From NCBI GenBank assembly GCA_944388955.1, contig CALXKJ010000001.1, positions 124,001 to 188,000 on the forward strand: a stretch of DNA of 64,000 bases, in the 5' to 3' direction. Numbering within the stretch: position 1 is the first letter of the stretch; the number at the start of each line of letters is the position of its first letter. The notes below the pieces were generated by a model. That model worked only from the letters and a program-made list of their open reading frames with translations. It was not told where the DNA came from and did no database searches. The stretch comes from an uncultured Spirochaetaceae bacterium. GTDB taxonomy: Bacteria; Spirochaetota; Spirochaetia; Sphaerochaetales; Sphaerochaetaceae. Of the stretch, positions 16,299 through 24,002 are shown piece after piece. Made by a program: the position numbers and the translations under genes.

Positions 16299-17885
16299 AT
16301 GTGTACAGTTTTTGCCTATAGCGGGAAAGCTATCAGCATTCCCCAGATAAGAAGAATCCTTGAGAAGACTGAGAGAAGGGGACCCGATGCTGAGCGTATC
16401 ATCTCACCAGAGAAGAATCTCTTCCTTGCGTTCCAGCGGCTTTCGATTATGGGCCTTGATGAGCGTGGCATGCAGCCATTCGAGTACAAAGGCATGTATA
16501 GCATAACAAATGGGGAGATTTACGGATTCAGGGACATAAGAAGGCAGCTGGAGAATGATGGATATGCCTTCTCCTCTGATTCTGACTGCGAAACCATTCT
16601 TTATCTCTGGGATAAATACAGGGAAAAGATGTTTTCAAAGCTTGATGCGGAATTCGCAACTGTAATCTATGACAAGGAAGATGGTCTCATCGCGGCGCGT
16701 GACCCTATAGGTATCAGACCATTGTTCTTCGGTTACGATTGTGACGGACGTATTGCATTCGCAAGCGAGGCATGTCTTCTCACGTCATTCTGCCACGATG
16801 TGTTTCCCTTCCCTCCAGGGCATTATTACATGCATGGTGAATTCGTATGCTATCGGGATATCTCGCGGGTGGATTCATATGCTTATGGATCACTTGATGA
16901 TGTCACGAGGAATATAAGGGATAAGCTTATCAAAGCTGTTGAGAAGCGGCTTGATTCAGATGCGCCTGTAGCATTTCTTCTTTCAGGAGGGCTGGATAGC
17001 TCCCTTGTCTGCTCTATCGCATCCAGATTGCTTGATAAGCCTATACGCACATTCTCCATCGGTATGGATAAAGATCCTATCGACTCAAAGTACGCAGAGC
17101 GTACAGCCTCATTTCTCGGTGCTATGCACACGAATGTGACGATGACGGAGGATGATGTGATTTCCATTCTCCCCGAGGTCATAGAGTCATTGGCGACATA
17201 TGATATAACGACTATCAGGGCAAGCATCGGCATGTACCTCCTATGCAGATATATTCATCGGCATACAGATGTGAGGGTGCTTCTTACAGGGGAGGTATCA
17301 GATGAGCTTTTCGGTTATAAATATACAGATTTTGCTCCGGATTCCGACGCGTTTGAGAAGGAAAGCCAGAAGAGGGTGAGAGAGCTTTATGCGTATGATG
17401 TCCTGAGAGCGGACAGGTGCATTGCAGATAACAGCATTGAGGCCAGAGTCCCCTTCGGCGATCTTGATTTCGCATCTTATGTCCTTTCCATAGATCCGGA
17501 GATGAAGATGAACCGAACAGGTCATGGGAAATATCTTCTCCGCAAGGCTTTTGATGATGGTACATGGCTTCCTGATGATATTCTCTGGAGGGAAAAGGCC
17601 GCATTCAGTGATGCAGTGGGGCATAGCATGGTTGATGACCTTAAGGCTTATGCAGAGAGATATTTTGAGGGACGGGATCTTGAAGCGGAATATATGAAGT
17701 ATCCAGAGCAGGGCCGGCCATTCACACCAGAATCACTTCTGTACAGGGAAATCTTTGAGAGATTCTATCCCGGGCAGTACAGAATGATTCCCGGTTTCTG
17801 GATGCCTAATAGCACTTGGCCAGGCTGCAATGTAAATGACCCTTCTGCGCGTGTTCTCTCGAATTACGGCAAAAGCGGTGAGTGA
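16299..17885 (+). CDS. asnB: asparagine synthetase (glutamine-hydrolysing)
   Basis: 528 residues. Starts MCTVFAYSG, exposing the Cys2 nucleophile of the class II glutaminase domain, which fixes the start at 16299 rather than the upstream ATG at 16221. RRGPDAERI and the glutamine-binding region follow. The synthetase domain has the PP-loop FLLSGGLDSSLVCSIASRL near residue 227 and LLTGEVSDELFGYKYTDF. It transfers glutamine amide nitrogen to aspartate with ATP. Last gene of the leader-controlled glt operon, so asparagine synthesis would rise with glutamate synthesis. A strong terminator follows. Confidence 0.93.
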   Translation: MCTVFAYSGKAISIPQIRRILEKTERRGPDAERIISPEKNLFLAFQRLSIMGLDERGMQPFEYKGMYSITNGEIYGFRDIRRQLENDGYAFSSDSDCETILYLWDKYREKMFSKLDAEFATVIYDKEDGLIAARDPIGIRPLFFGYDCDGRIAFASEACLLTSFCHDVFPFPPGHYYMHGEFVCYRDISRVDSYAYGSLDDVTRNIRDKLIKAVEKRLDSDAPVAFLLSGGLDSSLVCSIASRLLDKPIRTFSIGMDKDPIDSKYAERTASFLGAMHTNVTMTEDDVISILPEVIESLATYDITTIRASIGMYLLCRYIHRHTDVRVLLTGEVSDELFGYKYTDFAPDSDAFEKESQKRVRELYAYDVLRADRCIADNSIEARVPFGDLDFASYVLSIDPEMKMNRTGHGKYLLRKAFDDGTWLPDDILWREKAAFSDAVGHSMVDDLKAYAERYFEGRDLEAEYMKYPEQGRPFTPESLLYREIFERFYPGQYRMIPGFWMPNSTWPGCNVNDPSARVLSNYGKSGE

Positions 17886-17889
17886 AAGA

Positions 17890-17925
17890 AAGCAGGTATG
17901 CACTTTTGGGGTACATGCCTGCTTA
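17890..17925. terminator. bidirectional terminator between asnB and pyrG
   Basis: Inverted repeat AGCAGGTATG and CATGCCTGCT (one G-U pair) around a 14-nt loop in the 43-bp gap between two convergent genes. A-rich on the left and TTATC on the right. Confidence 0.65.
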
Positions 17926-17928
17926 TCA

Positions 17929-19527
17929 TCATCGGAGTGAAGCTTTTATGAAGCCGTCAAAAAGAGGATGGACTCTGTTAGGACGGCTTTTGAATTCAGG
18001 ATGAGACTGCACCGCCACGAAGAAATGGCAAGCTGGATTCTCCATCGCTTCAACAAGCTTCCCATCTGGGCTTACACCGCTGAAGACAATACCGCTTTCA
18101 GCAATCCTGTTTCTGAATAGGGGAGATACTTCATAGCGATGTCTATGCCGCTCCTGCACGATATTCTGTCCATACAGCTTATAAAGCCGCGTCCCTGTCT
18201 GAATCCTGCAAGGGTAGGCTCCTAGCCGCATCGTACCGCCTTTTGCCGCTATGTTCCTCTGCTCATCCATGATATCGATAACGCACTCACTGCCATTTGA
18301 ATCGAATTCACGGGAATTGGCATTTGCAAGTCCTGCTAGGGAGCGTGCCGCTTCGATTACAGCAATCTGCATTCCAAGGCATATCCCGAGGTAAGGGATA
18401 TCATGCTCACGAGCGTAACGGGCGCATTGTATCATTCCCTCGATTCCCCTTGAGCCGAAACCACCCGGAACAAGAATGCCATCTGCATCTTTAAGGAATT
18501 TATCCGCGCCTTCTTTCTCCACGTCCTCTGTGTCTATGAATGAAAGCTCCAGGTCTGCATCATTCCAGCTTGCGGCATGTGAAAGCGCTTCATTGATTGA
18601 AAGATACGCATCATGGAGTTTTACATATTTACCGCATATGGCAATCCTGACTTTTTCCGTTTTGCTGCGAGTCATTCGCTCTACAGCTTTATCCCATGCT
18701 TCAAGATTGCATTCATTGCATTCCAGTGAGAGTCTGGAGATGACATATTCATCGAAGCCACGTTCGTGAAGCAGCCGTGGCAGAGCATATATTGGACTGA
18801 TATTCTCATTGCCGATTACAGCACGTCTTTCGACATTGCAGAACATGGCAATCTTTGACAGGAGGGAATCTTCCAAAGGCTTGTCAGAACGCGCGATTAT
18901 GCAATCTGGCATTATTCCCATTCCCTGAAGCTCATGCACCGAATGCTGTGCCGGTTTTGTCTTGTACTCGCCGCTGCATTGGAGATAAGGCACGAGAACG
19001 ACATGTATGAACATCGAATTCCCGATTCCCACTTCAGTTCTGAGCTGTCTTGCGGCTTCCAGAAAAGGCTGGCTTTCTATATCACCAATTGTTCCTCCGA
19101 TTTCGGTAATGACAACATCGGCTTCTGTCATCTCACCAAGTGAGTATATGGCCCGTTTTATTTCATCGGTGACATGAGGGATTATCTGGACAGTCTTTCC
19201 GAGATACTCTCCTCGTCTTTCCCTTGTCAGTATATTCCAGAAAACCTTTCCACTAGTCAGATTTGACATCTTGTTCAGATTCTCGTCGATGAATCTTTCG
19301 TAATGCCCCAGATCCAGATCTGTCTCGGCCCCATCTTCCGTGACAAACACCTCTCCATGCTGGTATGGGCTCATTGTTCCCGGATCCACATTCAGATACG
19401 GATCTAATTTCTGAGCCGCGACCTTGAGTCCTCTCTCTTTCAGCAGAAGACCAAGGCTTGCAGCGCTCACGCCTTTGCCAAGTCCTGAAACAACACCGCC
19501 TGTGACGAAGATATATTTTCTTTCCAT
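17929..19527 (-). CDS. pyrG: CTP synthase
   Basis: 532 residues. N-terminal synthetase domain: KYIFVTGGVVSGLGKG, DPYLNVDPGTMSPYQHGEV, TEIGGTIGDIES. C-terminal class I amidotransferase from about 290 with GGFGSRGIEG and the nucleophile in LGICLGMQIAV near residue 384, plus VQSHPEFKSRP. It converts UTP to CTP using glutamine nitrogen. GGGAGGA lies 5 nt before the ATG. Between promoter and start lies a terminator hairpin resembling the glt and glnA leaders. As a glutamine consumer, pyrG is a reasonable member of the same regulon. Confidence 0.97.
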   Translation of the reverse strand: MERKYIFVTGGVVSGLGKGVSAASLGLLLKERGLKVAAQKLDPYLNVDPGTMSPYQHGEVFVTEDGAETDLDLGHYERFIDENLNKMSNLTSGKVFWNILTRERRGEYLGKTVQIIPHVTDEIKRAIYSLGEMTEADVVITEIGGTIGDIESQPFLEAARQLRTEVGIGNSMFIHVVLVPYLQCSGEYKTKPAQHSVHELQGMGIMPDCIIARSDKPLEDSLLSKIAMFCNVERRAVIGNENISPIYALPRLLHERGFDEYVISRLSLECNECNLEAWDKAVERMTRSKTEKVRIAICGKYVKLHDAYLSINEALSHAASWNDADLELSFIDTEDVEKEGADKFLKDADGILVPGGFGSRGIEGMIQCARYAREHDIPYLGICLGMQIAVIEAARSLAGLANANSREFDSNGSECVIDIMDEQRNIAAKGGTMRLGAYPCRIQTGTRLYKLYGQNIVQERHRHRYEVSPLFRNRIAESGIVFSGVSPDGKLVEAMENPACHFFVAVQSHPEFKSRPNRVHPLFDGFIKASLR

Positions 19528-19542
19528 GATTCCTCCCGGAAA

Positions 19543-19584
19543 AAGAAAAGACGCCTATCCCCTTAGAGATAGACGTCTTTGTCC
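19543..19584 (-). promoter_or_regulatory. pyrG leader attenuator with one ANTAR-like hexaloop
   Basis: Transcript order on the minus strand: GGAC-AAAGAC-GTCT (19571-19584; hexaloop with A1 and G4). Then a second hairpin CTATC/GATAG whose loop is not A1/G4 and may close to a UAAG tetraloop. The competing terminator pairs AAAGACGTCTATC with GATAGGCGTCTTT and ends in TTTTCTTTTT. As in the glt and glnA leaders, loop 1 supplies the terminator 5' arm. The attenuator is well supported; ANTAR control is weaker because loop 2 deviates. Confidence 0.6.
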
Positions 19585-19593
19585 AACAAAAGC

Positions 19594-19622
19594 ATTCTAC
19601 TGTTTCCTTTGTTTTTCCTCAA
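19594..19622 (-). promoter_or_regulatory. pyrG: pyrG promoter
   Basis: Minus-strand TTGAGG (19617-19622), 17-bp spacer, TAGAAT (19594-19599). Start predicted near 19587, just before the first leader hairpin. Confidence 0.6.
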
Positions 19623-19640
19623 GCGGTGAAGATGGGGAAG

Positions 19641-19891
19641 AACTCACATATCAAAGCGTCTTAAAGCAGAACCTGTAAACGGCTTTACTCCCTGCGAAGA
19701 AAGTACAGGAAGAAGAGGTGCAGATATTCATCGAAGATTGTGAAGAGAAAGAAAAAAAGCAAGACATCTCAGTTCTTGCCAAAAGAAATCCGGATGAGTC
19801 TCATGAAATCTTTCTGTGTCTGCTATTCTGTCTTTGCGATGAAATCAATGAAGCTATCCAGCTTTCCCTCTCAAAGATGATACCGCTGTAA
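19641..19891 (+). pseudogene. short coding-like remnant, unidentified
   Basis: One frame reads EELTYQSVLKQNL, a TAA stop, then LPAKKVQEEEVQIFIEDC and on through DEINEAIQLSLSKMIPL to TAA at 19889-19891. The acidic, helix-like composition looks protein-coding, but there is no intact start and an internal stop, and I recognise no family. Its end overlaps the 3' end of the Fic fragment on the other strand. Confidence 0.25.
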
Positions 19892-20230
19892 TGCAGATAA
19901 ATAATCATGCCTGAAGATTGGCGGAATCGATACAGGAAGATAACCATGCTGAAGAAGAATTGTGTTCATCACAAGCCTTGAGACTCTTCCATTACCATCC
20001 TTGAATGGATGTATTGAAACCAGTCTGGCATGAGCTTCCGCTGCAAAAACAATAGGCTCTTCATTGTTTTCTGATCCAGATAGCCATATAACAAACTCAT
20101 CAAACAATGCCGAGACATCAAGATGTGAAGGAAGCGTTTCATCAAGTCCTGTGATGATCACATCAACATCCCGGAGTTTTCCAGGCTGTAGTTCCGGCTG
20201 CCCGAATGTCACAAGCATCATTTCTTTCAC
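19871..20230 (-). pseudogene. truncated Fic-domain protein
   Basis: 119 residues containing the Fic active site HPFKDGNGRVSRL (His nucleophile, Gly-Asn-Gly anion hole, Arg) preceded by EPIVFAAEAHARLVSI. Fic enzymes transfer AMP or other nucleotides to protein hydroxyls. Usual Fic proteins of this type have 300 or more residues with an N-terminal helical half and a C-terminal winged helix. Here both ends are absent and it stops about 30 residues after the motif. A reasonable AAAGGAGGTG ribosome site precedes the ATG, so a short product could still be made. Probably a decayed gene in a degenerate island. Confidence 0.6.
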
Positions 20231-20407
20231 CTCCTTTCATGCAGCGGTTTTGGAAGATTGCTCTCCCGCTACAGGATCAGAAGCCACTGTCTGTCATCTG
20301 TTGGCGACTCTGAAATCTGATCAAATCAATCAGACAGGCTTCAAGCTGATTTCGGGTAGGGTGAACCATGAGCTGGCAATCATTGAATGAATATGGTATA
20401 TTATAGA

Positions 20408-20424
20408 TGTAAGAAATTCTTACA
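20408..20424 (+). promoter_or_regulatory. operator-like palindrome upstream of the AbrB/MazE antitoxin
   Basis: Perfect 8-bp arms TGTAAGAA and TTCTTACA around one base, 15 bp before the start codon and overlapping the likely promoter (TATATT/TATTAT just upstream). Antitoxins with AbrB folds normally repress their own operon at such sites. Confidence 0.6.
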
Positions 20425-20439
20425 TAAGGGAGTTTAACC

Positions 20440-20712
20440 ATGGCTATGCAGCTTGTATCAGTTTCTTCAAAAGGACAGATTGCTATTCCAGTAAGTTATC
20501 GTAAAGCCTTGTCAATAAAGGAAGGAAGCCAGCTTGTCATTTACTCAGACGGTGAGAACATCATCCTGAAGCCTGTTGAGCTTCCATCAGAGGATAAGCT
20601 TTCAGCGCTACTAGCAAAAGCTAGGGAATATGCGGAAAAAGAAGGACTTACAGAAGAGGATATCAATGCAGCAATAAACGAATCCAGAAAAGCAAGGAAA
20701 GAACTCGCATGA
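20440..20712 (+). CDS. AbrB/MazE-fold antitoxin
   Basis: 90 residues: MAMQLVSVSSKGQIAIPVSY is a classic SpoVT/AbrB swapped-hairpin DNA-binding domain (residues 1-50). An acidic helical tail follows (EDKLSALLAKAREYAEKEG) that would cover a toxin. GGGAG precedes the start. It overlaps the PIN-toxin gene by 4 bp (ATGA), the VapB-VapC arrangement. Intact, although its toxin is broken, so it now looks like an orphan antitoxin or a plain repressor of its palindrome. Confidence 0.85.
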   Translation: MAMQLVSVSSKGQIAIPVSYRKALSIKEGSQLVIYSDGENIILKPVELPSEDKLSALLAKAREYAEKEGLTEEDINAAINESRKARKELA

Positions 20713-21192
20713 AGATTGTAATAGGTACGAACGTATTTATATCTCTGCTGTATTCTTCGGAGGTCTTCCTCTCCAAGTTCTTCAATCCGTCATTTCAAAA
20801 CAGAATGACGCGTATATATTAGCCAAATATGGAATGAATATAATGATGTCATCGAGAGAATGACAAAGAAGTATCCATCAAGGCTGAAGCAGCGGCTTAT
20901 TGATGAAGTCTTCAAACTGTTCAAAGTAATTATTCCTTCATCCGAAATCAGCATATGCAGAGACTCTGATGATGACAAATTCACCTCCTGCGCACTCGAT
21001 GCGGAATGCATGTATATCGTATCAGGAGATGATGATCTCCTATCACTTAGAAATGTTGATGATGTCGGCATCTGTACACCATCGGAATTCCTAAACGCTA
21101 TGAAGATGCGGAAGACATATAATATTGTTGAAAAAGCTGTATGGCTATTCCAGAGAAATGAAATAATATCTGCTTTTCATAGCTTCTTTTGA
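20709..21192 (+). pseudogene. PIN-domain (VapC-like) toxin, frameshifted
   Basis: Starts MKIVIGTNVFISLL, matching the PIN start MKIVIDTNVF except that the first catalytic Asp is Gly. Homologous reading then moves to a second frame (AVFFGGLPLQVLQSVIS) and a third (SQIWNEYNDVIERMTKKYPS), so at least two indels lie between about 20745 and 20825. The rest (20860-21192) keeps PIN features DDDKFTSCALDAECMYIVSG, DDDLLSL and TPSEFLNAM. PIN toxins are Mg-dependent RNases. Loss of a metal ligand plus frameshifts means no active toxin. Confidence 0.8.
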
Positions 21193-21224
21193 AACTGATT
21201 TACTGATTGTTTATCAGTCTGCAG

Positions 21225-21350
21225 ACTGTTCACGAGTTGTTTCAGAACCACTCGGAATGACTTCGTCTACAGACATTACGAACTTGAAAAACACCTTGAT
21301 GGTATCCTTATAGATTTCGAGGATGCCTTTGTCATAATACCGTAGAATCT
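21225..21350 (-). pseudogene. fragment duplicated from the AlbA/ATPase gene at 22.6-24 kb
   Basis: The stretch closely resembles 22868-22993, sharing TGTTCACGAG, CTACAGACATT, CTTGATGGTATCC and CTTTGTCATAATA in the same order. Read on the minus strand it encodes a YYDKGI-EIY-DTIKV segment followed by SGSETTRE, the C-terminal part of the neighbouring gene, without either end. It is a relic of a second copy or of a rearrangement. Confidence 0.7.
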
Positions 21351-21712
21351 CAGATGAAGCGCTCTACACTCACATTGAAGATTTTTGCAAGCTCCTTTGC
21401 TGTCGTCTTGCTGATTGATCTCCTCTCATGCTCCATGTCGGAAACCACCTGCTTACTGACTCCAAGCTTCTCTCCAAGCTCAGATTGTGTCATCTTCATG
21501 AGCTTGCGGTAGAAAGCAAGATTGGAAGCTGGAGTAAGCTCCGGCTCCACTTCCTTGAACCAATCCGTATCATGGAAATCAACAAGGTCATCATCATACT
21601 TTACGGTAAGGCTCTCTCCGAAGTGATTCTTGAGGAATCTGAGATCCTTATCAGAGATAGTACCCTGGATTGTGAAATTATTAATATGGGGCTGATTCAC
21701 GACTACCAACAT
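21350..21712 (-). CDS. XRE-family antitoxin (HigA-like)
   Basis: 120 residues. The N-terminal half (about 1-60) is a small sensor or toxin-binding part; residues 65-120 form a helix-turn-helix (MTQSELGEKLGVSKQVVSDME then SKTTAKELAKIF). It overlaps the RelE-like gene upstream by 32 bp, toxin first, the host-inhibition-of-growth order. Likely neutralises that toxin and represses the shared promoter at the 21957-21975 inverted repeat. Appears intact. Confidence 0.82.
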   Translation of the reverse strand: MLVVVNQPHINNFTIQGTISDKDLRFLKNHFGESLTVKYDDDLVDFHDTDWFKEVEPELTPASNLAFYRKLMKMTQSELGEKLGVSKQVVSDMEHERRSISKTTAKELAKIFNVSVERFI

Positions 21713-21962
21713 AATACACCTCTACCTTATAAGTACCGTTCTCGTTGTACCAGCATGCCACATGGTGATAGCTCAGATGGCAGTGGTATTTATCCTTCCC
21801 TAGTTTACTGAAATTCGAATACTTCGGTTGCATAGGCCCACTCTCTTCTATATCCATCAGAAGTCGAGCAAGTATAAGCTTTTCCTTGCGTCCGAGTTTC
21901 TGAGCATTCTTTGAAGATGCTTTTGTCATTGCGACCTTGTATTTCACAATCAATTGGTACAC
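21681..21962 (-). CDS. RelE/HigB-like toxin
   Basis: 93 residues from a GTG start giving VYQLIVKYKV, where RelE-like proteins begin; a later ATG would lose the first beta strand. Small basic protein ending CHLSYHHVACWYNENG then VEVYYVGSRESAPY, with the strand pattern and terminal His/Tyr/Arg residues typical of ribosome-dependent mRNA interferases. Partner is the overlapping XRE antitoxin. Activity is inferred from fold and context. Confidence 0.75.
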   Translation of the reverse strand: MYQLIVKYKVAMTKASSKNAQKLGRKEKLILARLLMDIEESGPMQPKYSNFSKLGKDKYHCHLSYHHVACWYNENGTYKVEVYYVGSRESAPY

Positions 21963-21975
21963 TATAATTATGTAC
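21957..21975 (-). promoter_or_regulatory. inverted repeat over the toxin start, likely autoregulatory operator
   Basis: GTACA and TGTAC arms separated by nine A/T-rich bases containing TATAAT-like sequence on the plus strand and TATAGT on the minus strand, overlapping the GTG start of the RelE-like gene. Confidence 0.4.
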
Positions 21976-22284
21976 TCGTCAAGTGGGATATTGTTTTATA
22001 GGGAAGATTTCTCGATGACCAATGTAGTCACTATATGCTTAGACGATTAAGACTGGTTCTCGCTGCTGGCGACACCTTCCGATGCTGTAATCATAGCTTA
22101 CTGTGATGCTTTCTAACGCCAATGAAAACAGAAAAGCTCGTATACCAGACCTGCTACCAAATGTGCTACCAGACTGAATCATTCAGAATTCAGAAAATAA
22201 TGGGTGTGAACGCAGTGCGTTCACGTGGTTGTCATTGCACTATTTTCGATACCCAATGGGCGTATATAATCTCTTTTCTAAGGA
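21976..22284. other. gene-free stretch with one 19-bp palindrome
   Basis: Both strands are broken by stops; a 60-codon plus-strand frame at 22122 has no recognisable product. The only structure is the palindrome GTGAACGCA-G-TGCGTTCAC at 22206-22224. Confidence 0.4.
22206..22224. repeat. perfect 19-bp palindrome, with a degenerate copy at 22581-22597
   Basis: GTGAACGCA and TGCGTTCAC around a central G. The second copy, with core CGAATACAGTGCGTTCG, differs at a few positions and lies beyond the other end of the small antitoxin gene, so the two copies bracket 22225-22580. Confidence 0.5.
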
Positions 22285-22479
22285 TTACGTTGATCCTCGT
22301 CTGATGTCTTTATCATCAGCCTTGCTCCAGTGTCTGAATCCTTCCAGATTTTCTTTTGTCATAAAAGGACAATCATCACTTTCAACAGGTTTTGCTTCTA
22401 TTATTATCTTCTTCTCCTCATTGGTAAGAGGAGGCATGGCTTTAACTTCCTCTATGGTCAGTTTCTTTATTGTACTCAT
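22285..22479 (-). CDS. truncated BrnA/DUF4415-like antitoxin
   Basis: About 64 residues from MSTIKKLTIEEVKAMPPLTN (three codons upstream is also possible). The motif pattern AMPPLTNEE then DCPFMTKENLEGFRHW resembles the N-terminal linker region of BrnA-type antitoxins. In full proteins this is followed by a ribbon-helix-helix domain of about 35 residues, but this reading ends soon after (KDIRRGST). No BrnT toxin gene is next to it, although an upstream reading ending VGIMPERKSGQECI overlaps its start and may be a remnant of a partner. Probably non-functional as a repressor. Confidence 0.5.
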   Translation of the reverse strand: MSTIKKLTIEEVKAMPPLTNEEKKIIIEAKPVESDDCPFMTKENLEGFRHWSKADDKDIRRGST

Positions 22480-22611
22480 CATATGCATTCCTGCCCGCTT
22501 TTTCTTTCAGGCATGATCCCTACGTAATCACAAGCTACTTCAAACAATGCTATACAGTAATCAGAATATCACACATAATACGAATACAGTGCGTTCGCAT
22601 TTGCTAATACA

Positions 22612-23988
22612 TCAAAGGACTTTCCAGTATCCGCTCCTATTATTGCCTATTCGTTCTATTATTCTATCCTCCACTAGTTCATTAAGATAATTAAAGACTG
22701 TTGTTCGTTTCATTTCAAAATTTTCGCCGATTTCCTGATATGTTGCCTTCGGATTATTTCTAAGATAAGAAACAATAGCAGCTTTTATGGTTTCCTTTGA
22801 AACTTTCTTTCTTGAACTAATTTTTGAACTATTCGATGCGTCTTGAACTATTTCTGAACTATTCTTGAACTGTTCACGAGTCGTTTCTGAACCATTTGGA
22901 ATGGCATCATCTACAGACATTGCAAACCTGAAAACAACCTTGATGGTATCCTCATAGATTTCGAAGATACCTTTGTCATAATATTGCAGGATTCTGTTCA
23001 TTCCAGAGCCAAGCTGCTCAACCATGTCAACATCATGGAAGATTCTCATTATCTCCCTGTTGCGAGGCCTGCTGACTCCTTTGAAGAACATATCTTCAGA
23101 TAATCCTTCGGAAGTCCTCCATGAGAGGTCAACTCAAGCCTGTCTGAAAAGAGCTCAGCAGCAGGAGTATAGCCATGTGTGTAATCGTTATGGACGAGCA
23201 TATTGATGACTGCTTCCCTTACGGGGACAGGCTCAAACATATGCCTCTCAATACGATACTTTGAAGTAATTCTTGTCCATGTTCTGTTCTCTACATGCAG
23301 ACGATCAATAATCCTATCTGCAGTCTGCAATAGGCACCCAAAGCCATATTAAGAACTTTCGATGAGATTACATTTATCTGTTCCTGCATATTTGGCAACC
23401 TTGAAAGTTAGATGATTGTTATCTGAGAAAAGGTAAGCAACGAAGTTGTATTTTCCATCAGGAGTAAGGAAATCGAGATTCTTCGCAAATTGATCTGTAA
23501 GCGTAAGTCCATGATTCCTGTAATAGATCTCAAGTACCTGGAATGTCAGATCCTGATCAGGGGATTCTATATTCGCTATCGTTCTTAGCACACGCTTTTT
23601 ATACAGATTCATTATCTTGCTTTCTGGCATCTGACGGCATGAAGCGCCAACTCGGTAATAGCAGCCTTTCGATGTCATACCGTACTTCGTAAGATAATAT
23701 GGACGCTCAGATCCAGCAGACACAACGACTTTGATAATACGCTTATCTTCACGTCTCTCTACATGGATATCAAAAAGACCGAGGCAGGATGGCTTTATAT
23801 TTGAATCTAAACGCTGTGCAATCTTTGTCTGGACAGCATCGACATCATCAACGCCGTATACTGTTCCATCATTGTTCACTCCAATAAGAAGCTCTCCACC
23901 ATTTGTGTTGAGAAAAGAAACGACTTCTCTCAAGCCCTTCGATATCCTTTGTCAGTTCACGCTTGTATTCGATTACTCTATCTTCCAT
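22612..23988 (-). pseudogene. AlbA_2 / HATPase / HTH protein (COG2865), broken three times
   Basis: Homologous reading starts MEDRVIEYKRELTKDIEGLE at 23988 and shifts frame near 23935 to REVVSFLNTNGGELLIGV (Schlafen AlbA_2 domain). It meets an in-frame TAA at 23349-23351, continues QTADRIIDRLHVENR and REAVINMLVHNDYTHG (GHKL-like ATPase), then shifts again near 23105 into EDMFFKGVSRPRNREIMRIF. It ends in a winged helix (TYQEIGENFEMKRTTVFNYL). Intact relatives have about 450-480 residues and act as putative ATP-dependent transcriptional regulators often found in mobile or defence regions. With one nonsense and two frameshift lesions it cannot make the full protein. Confidence 0.85.
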
Positions 23989-24002
23989 TTATTATCCCCA
24001 AA

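Noticed and set aside
19543-19584. Full ANTAR element at pyrG
   Set aside because: Only the first loop fits A1/G4. The second hairpin likely closes to a tetraloop, so it is reported as an attenuator with partial similarity only.
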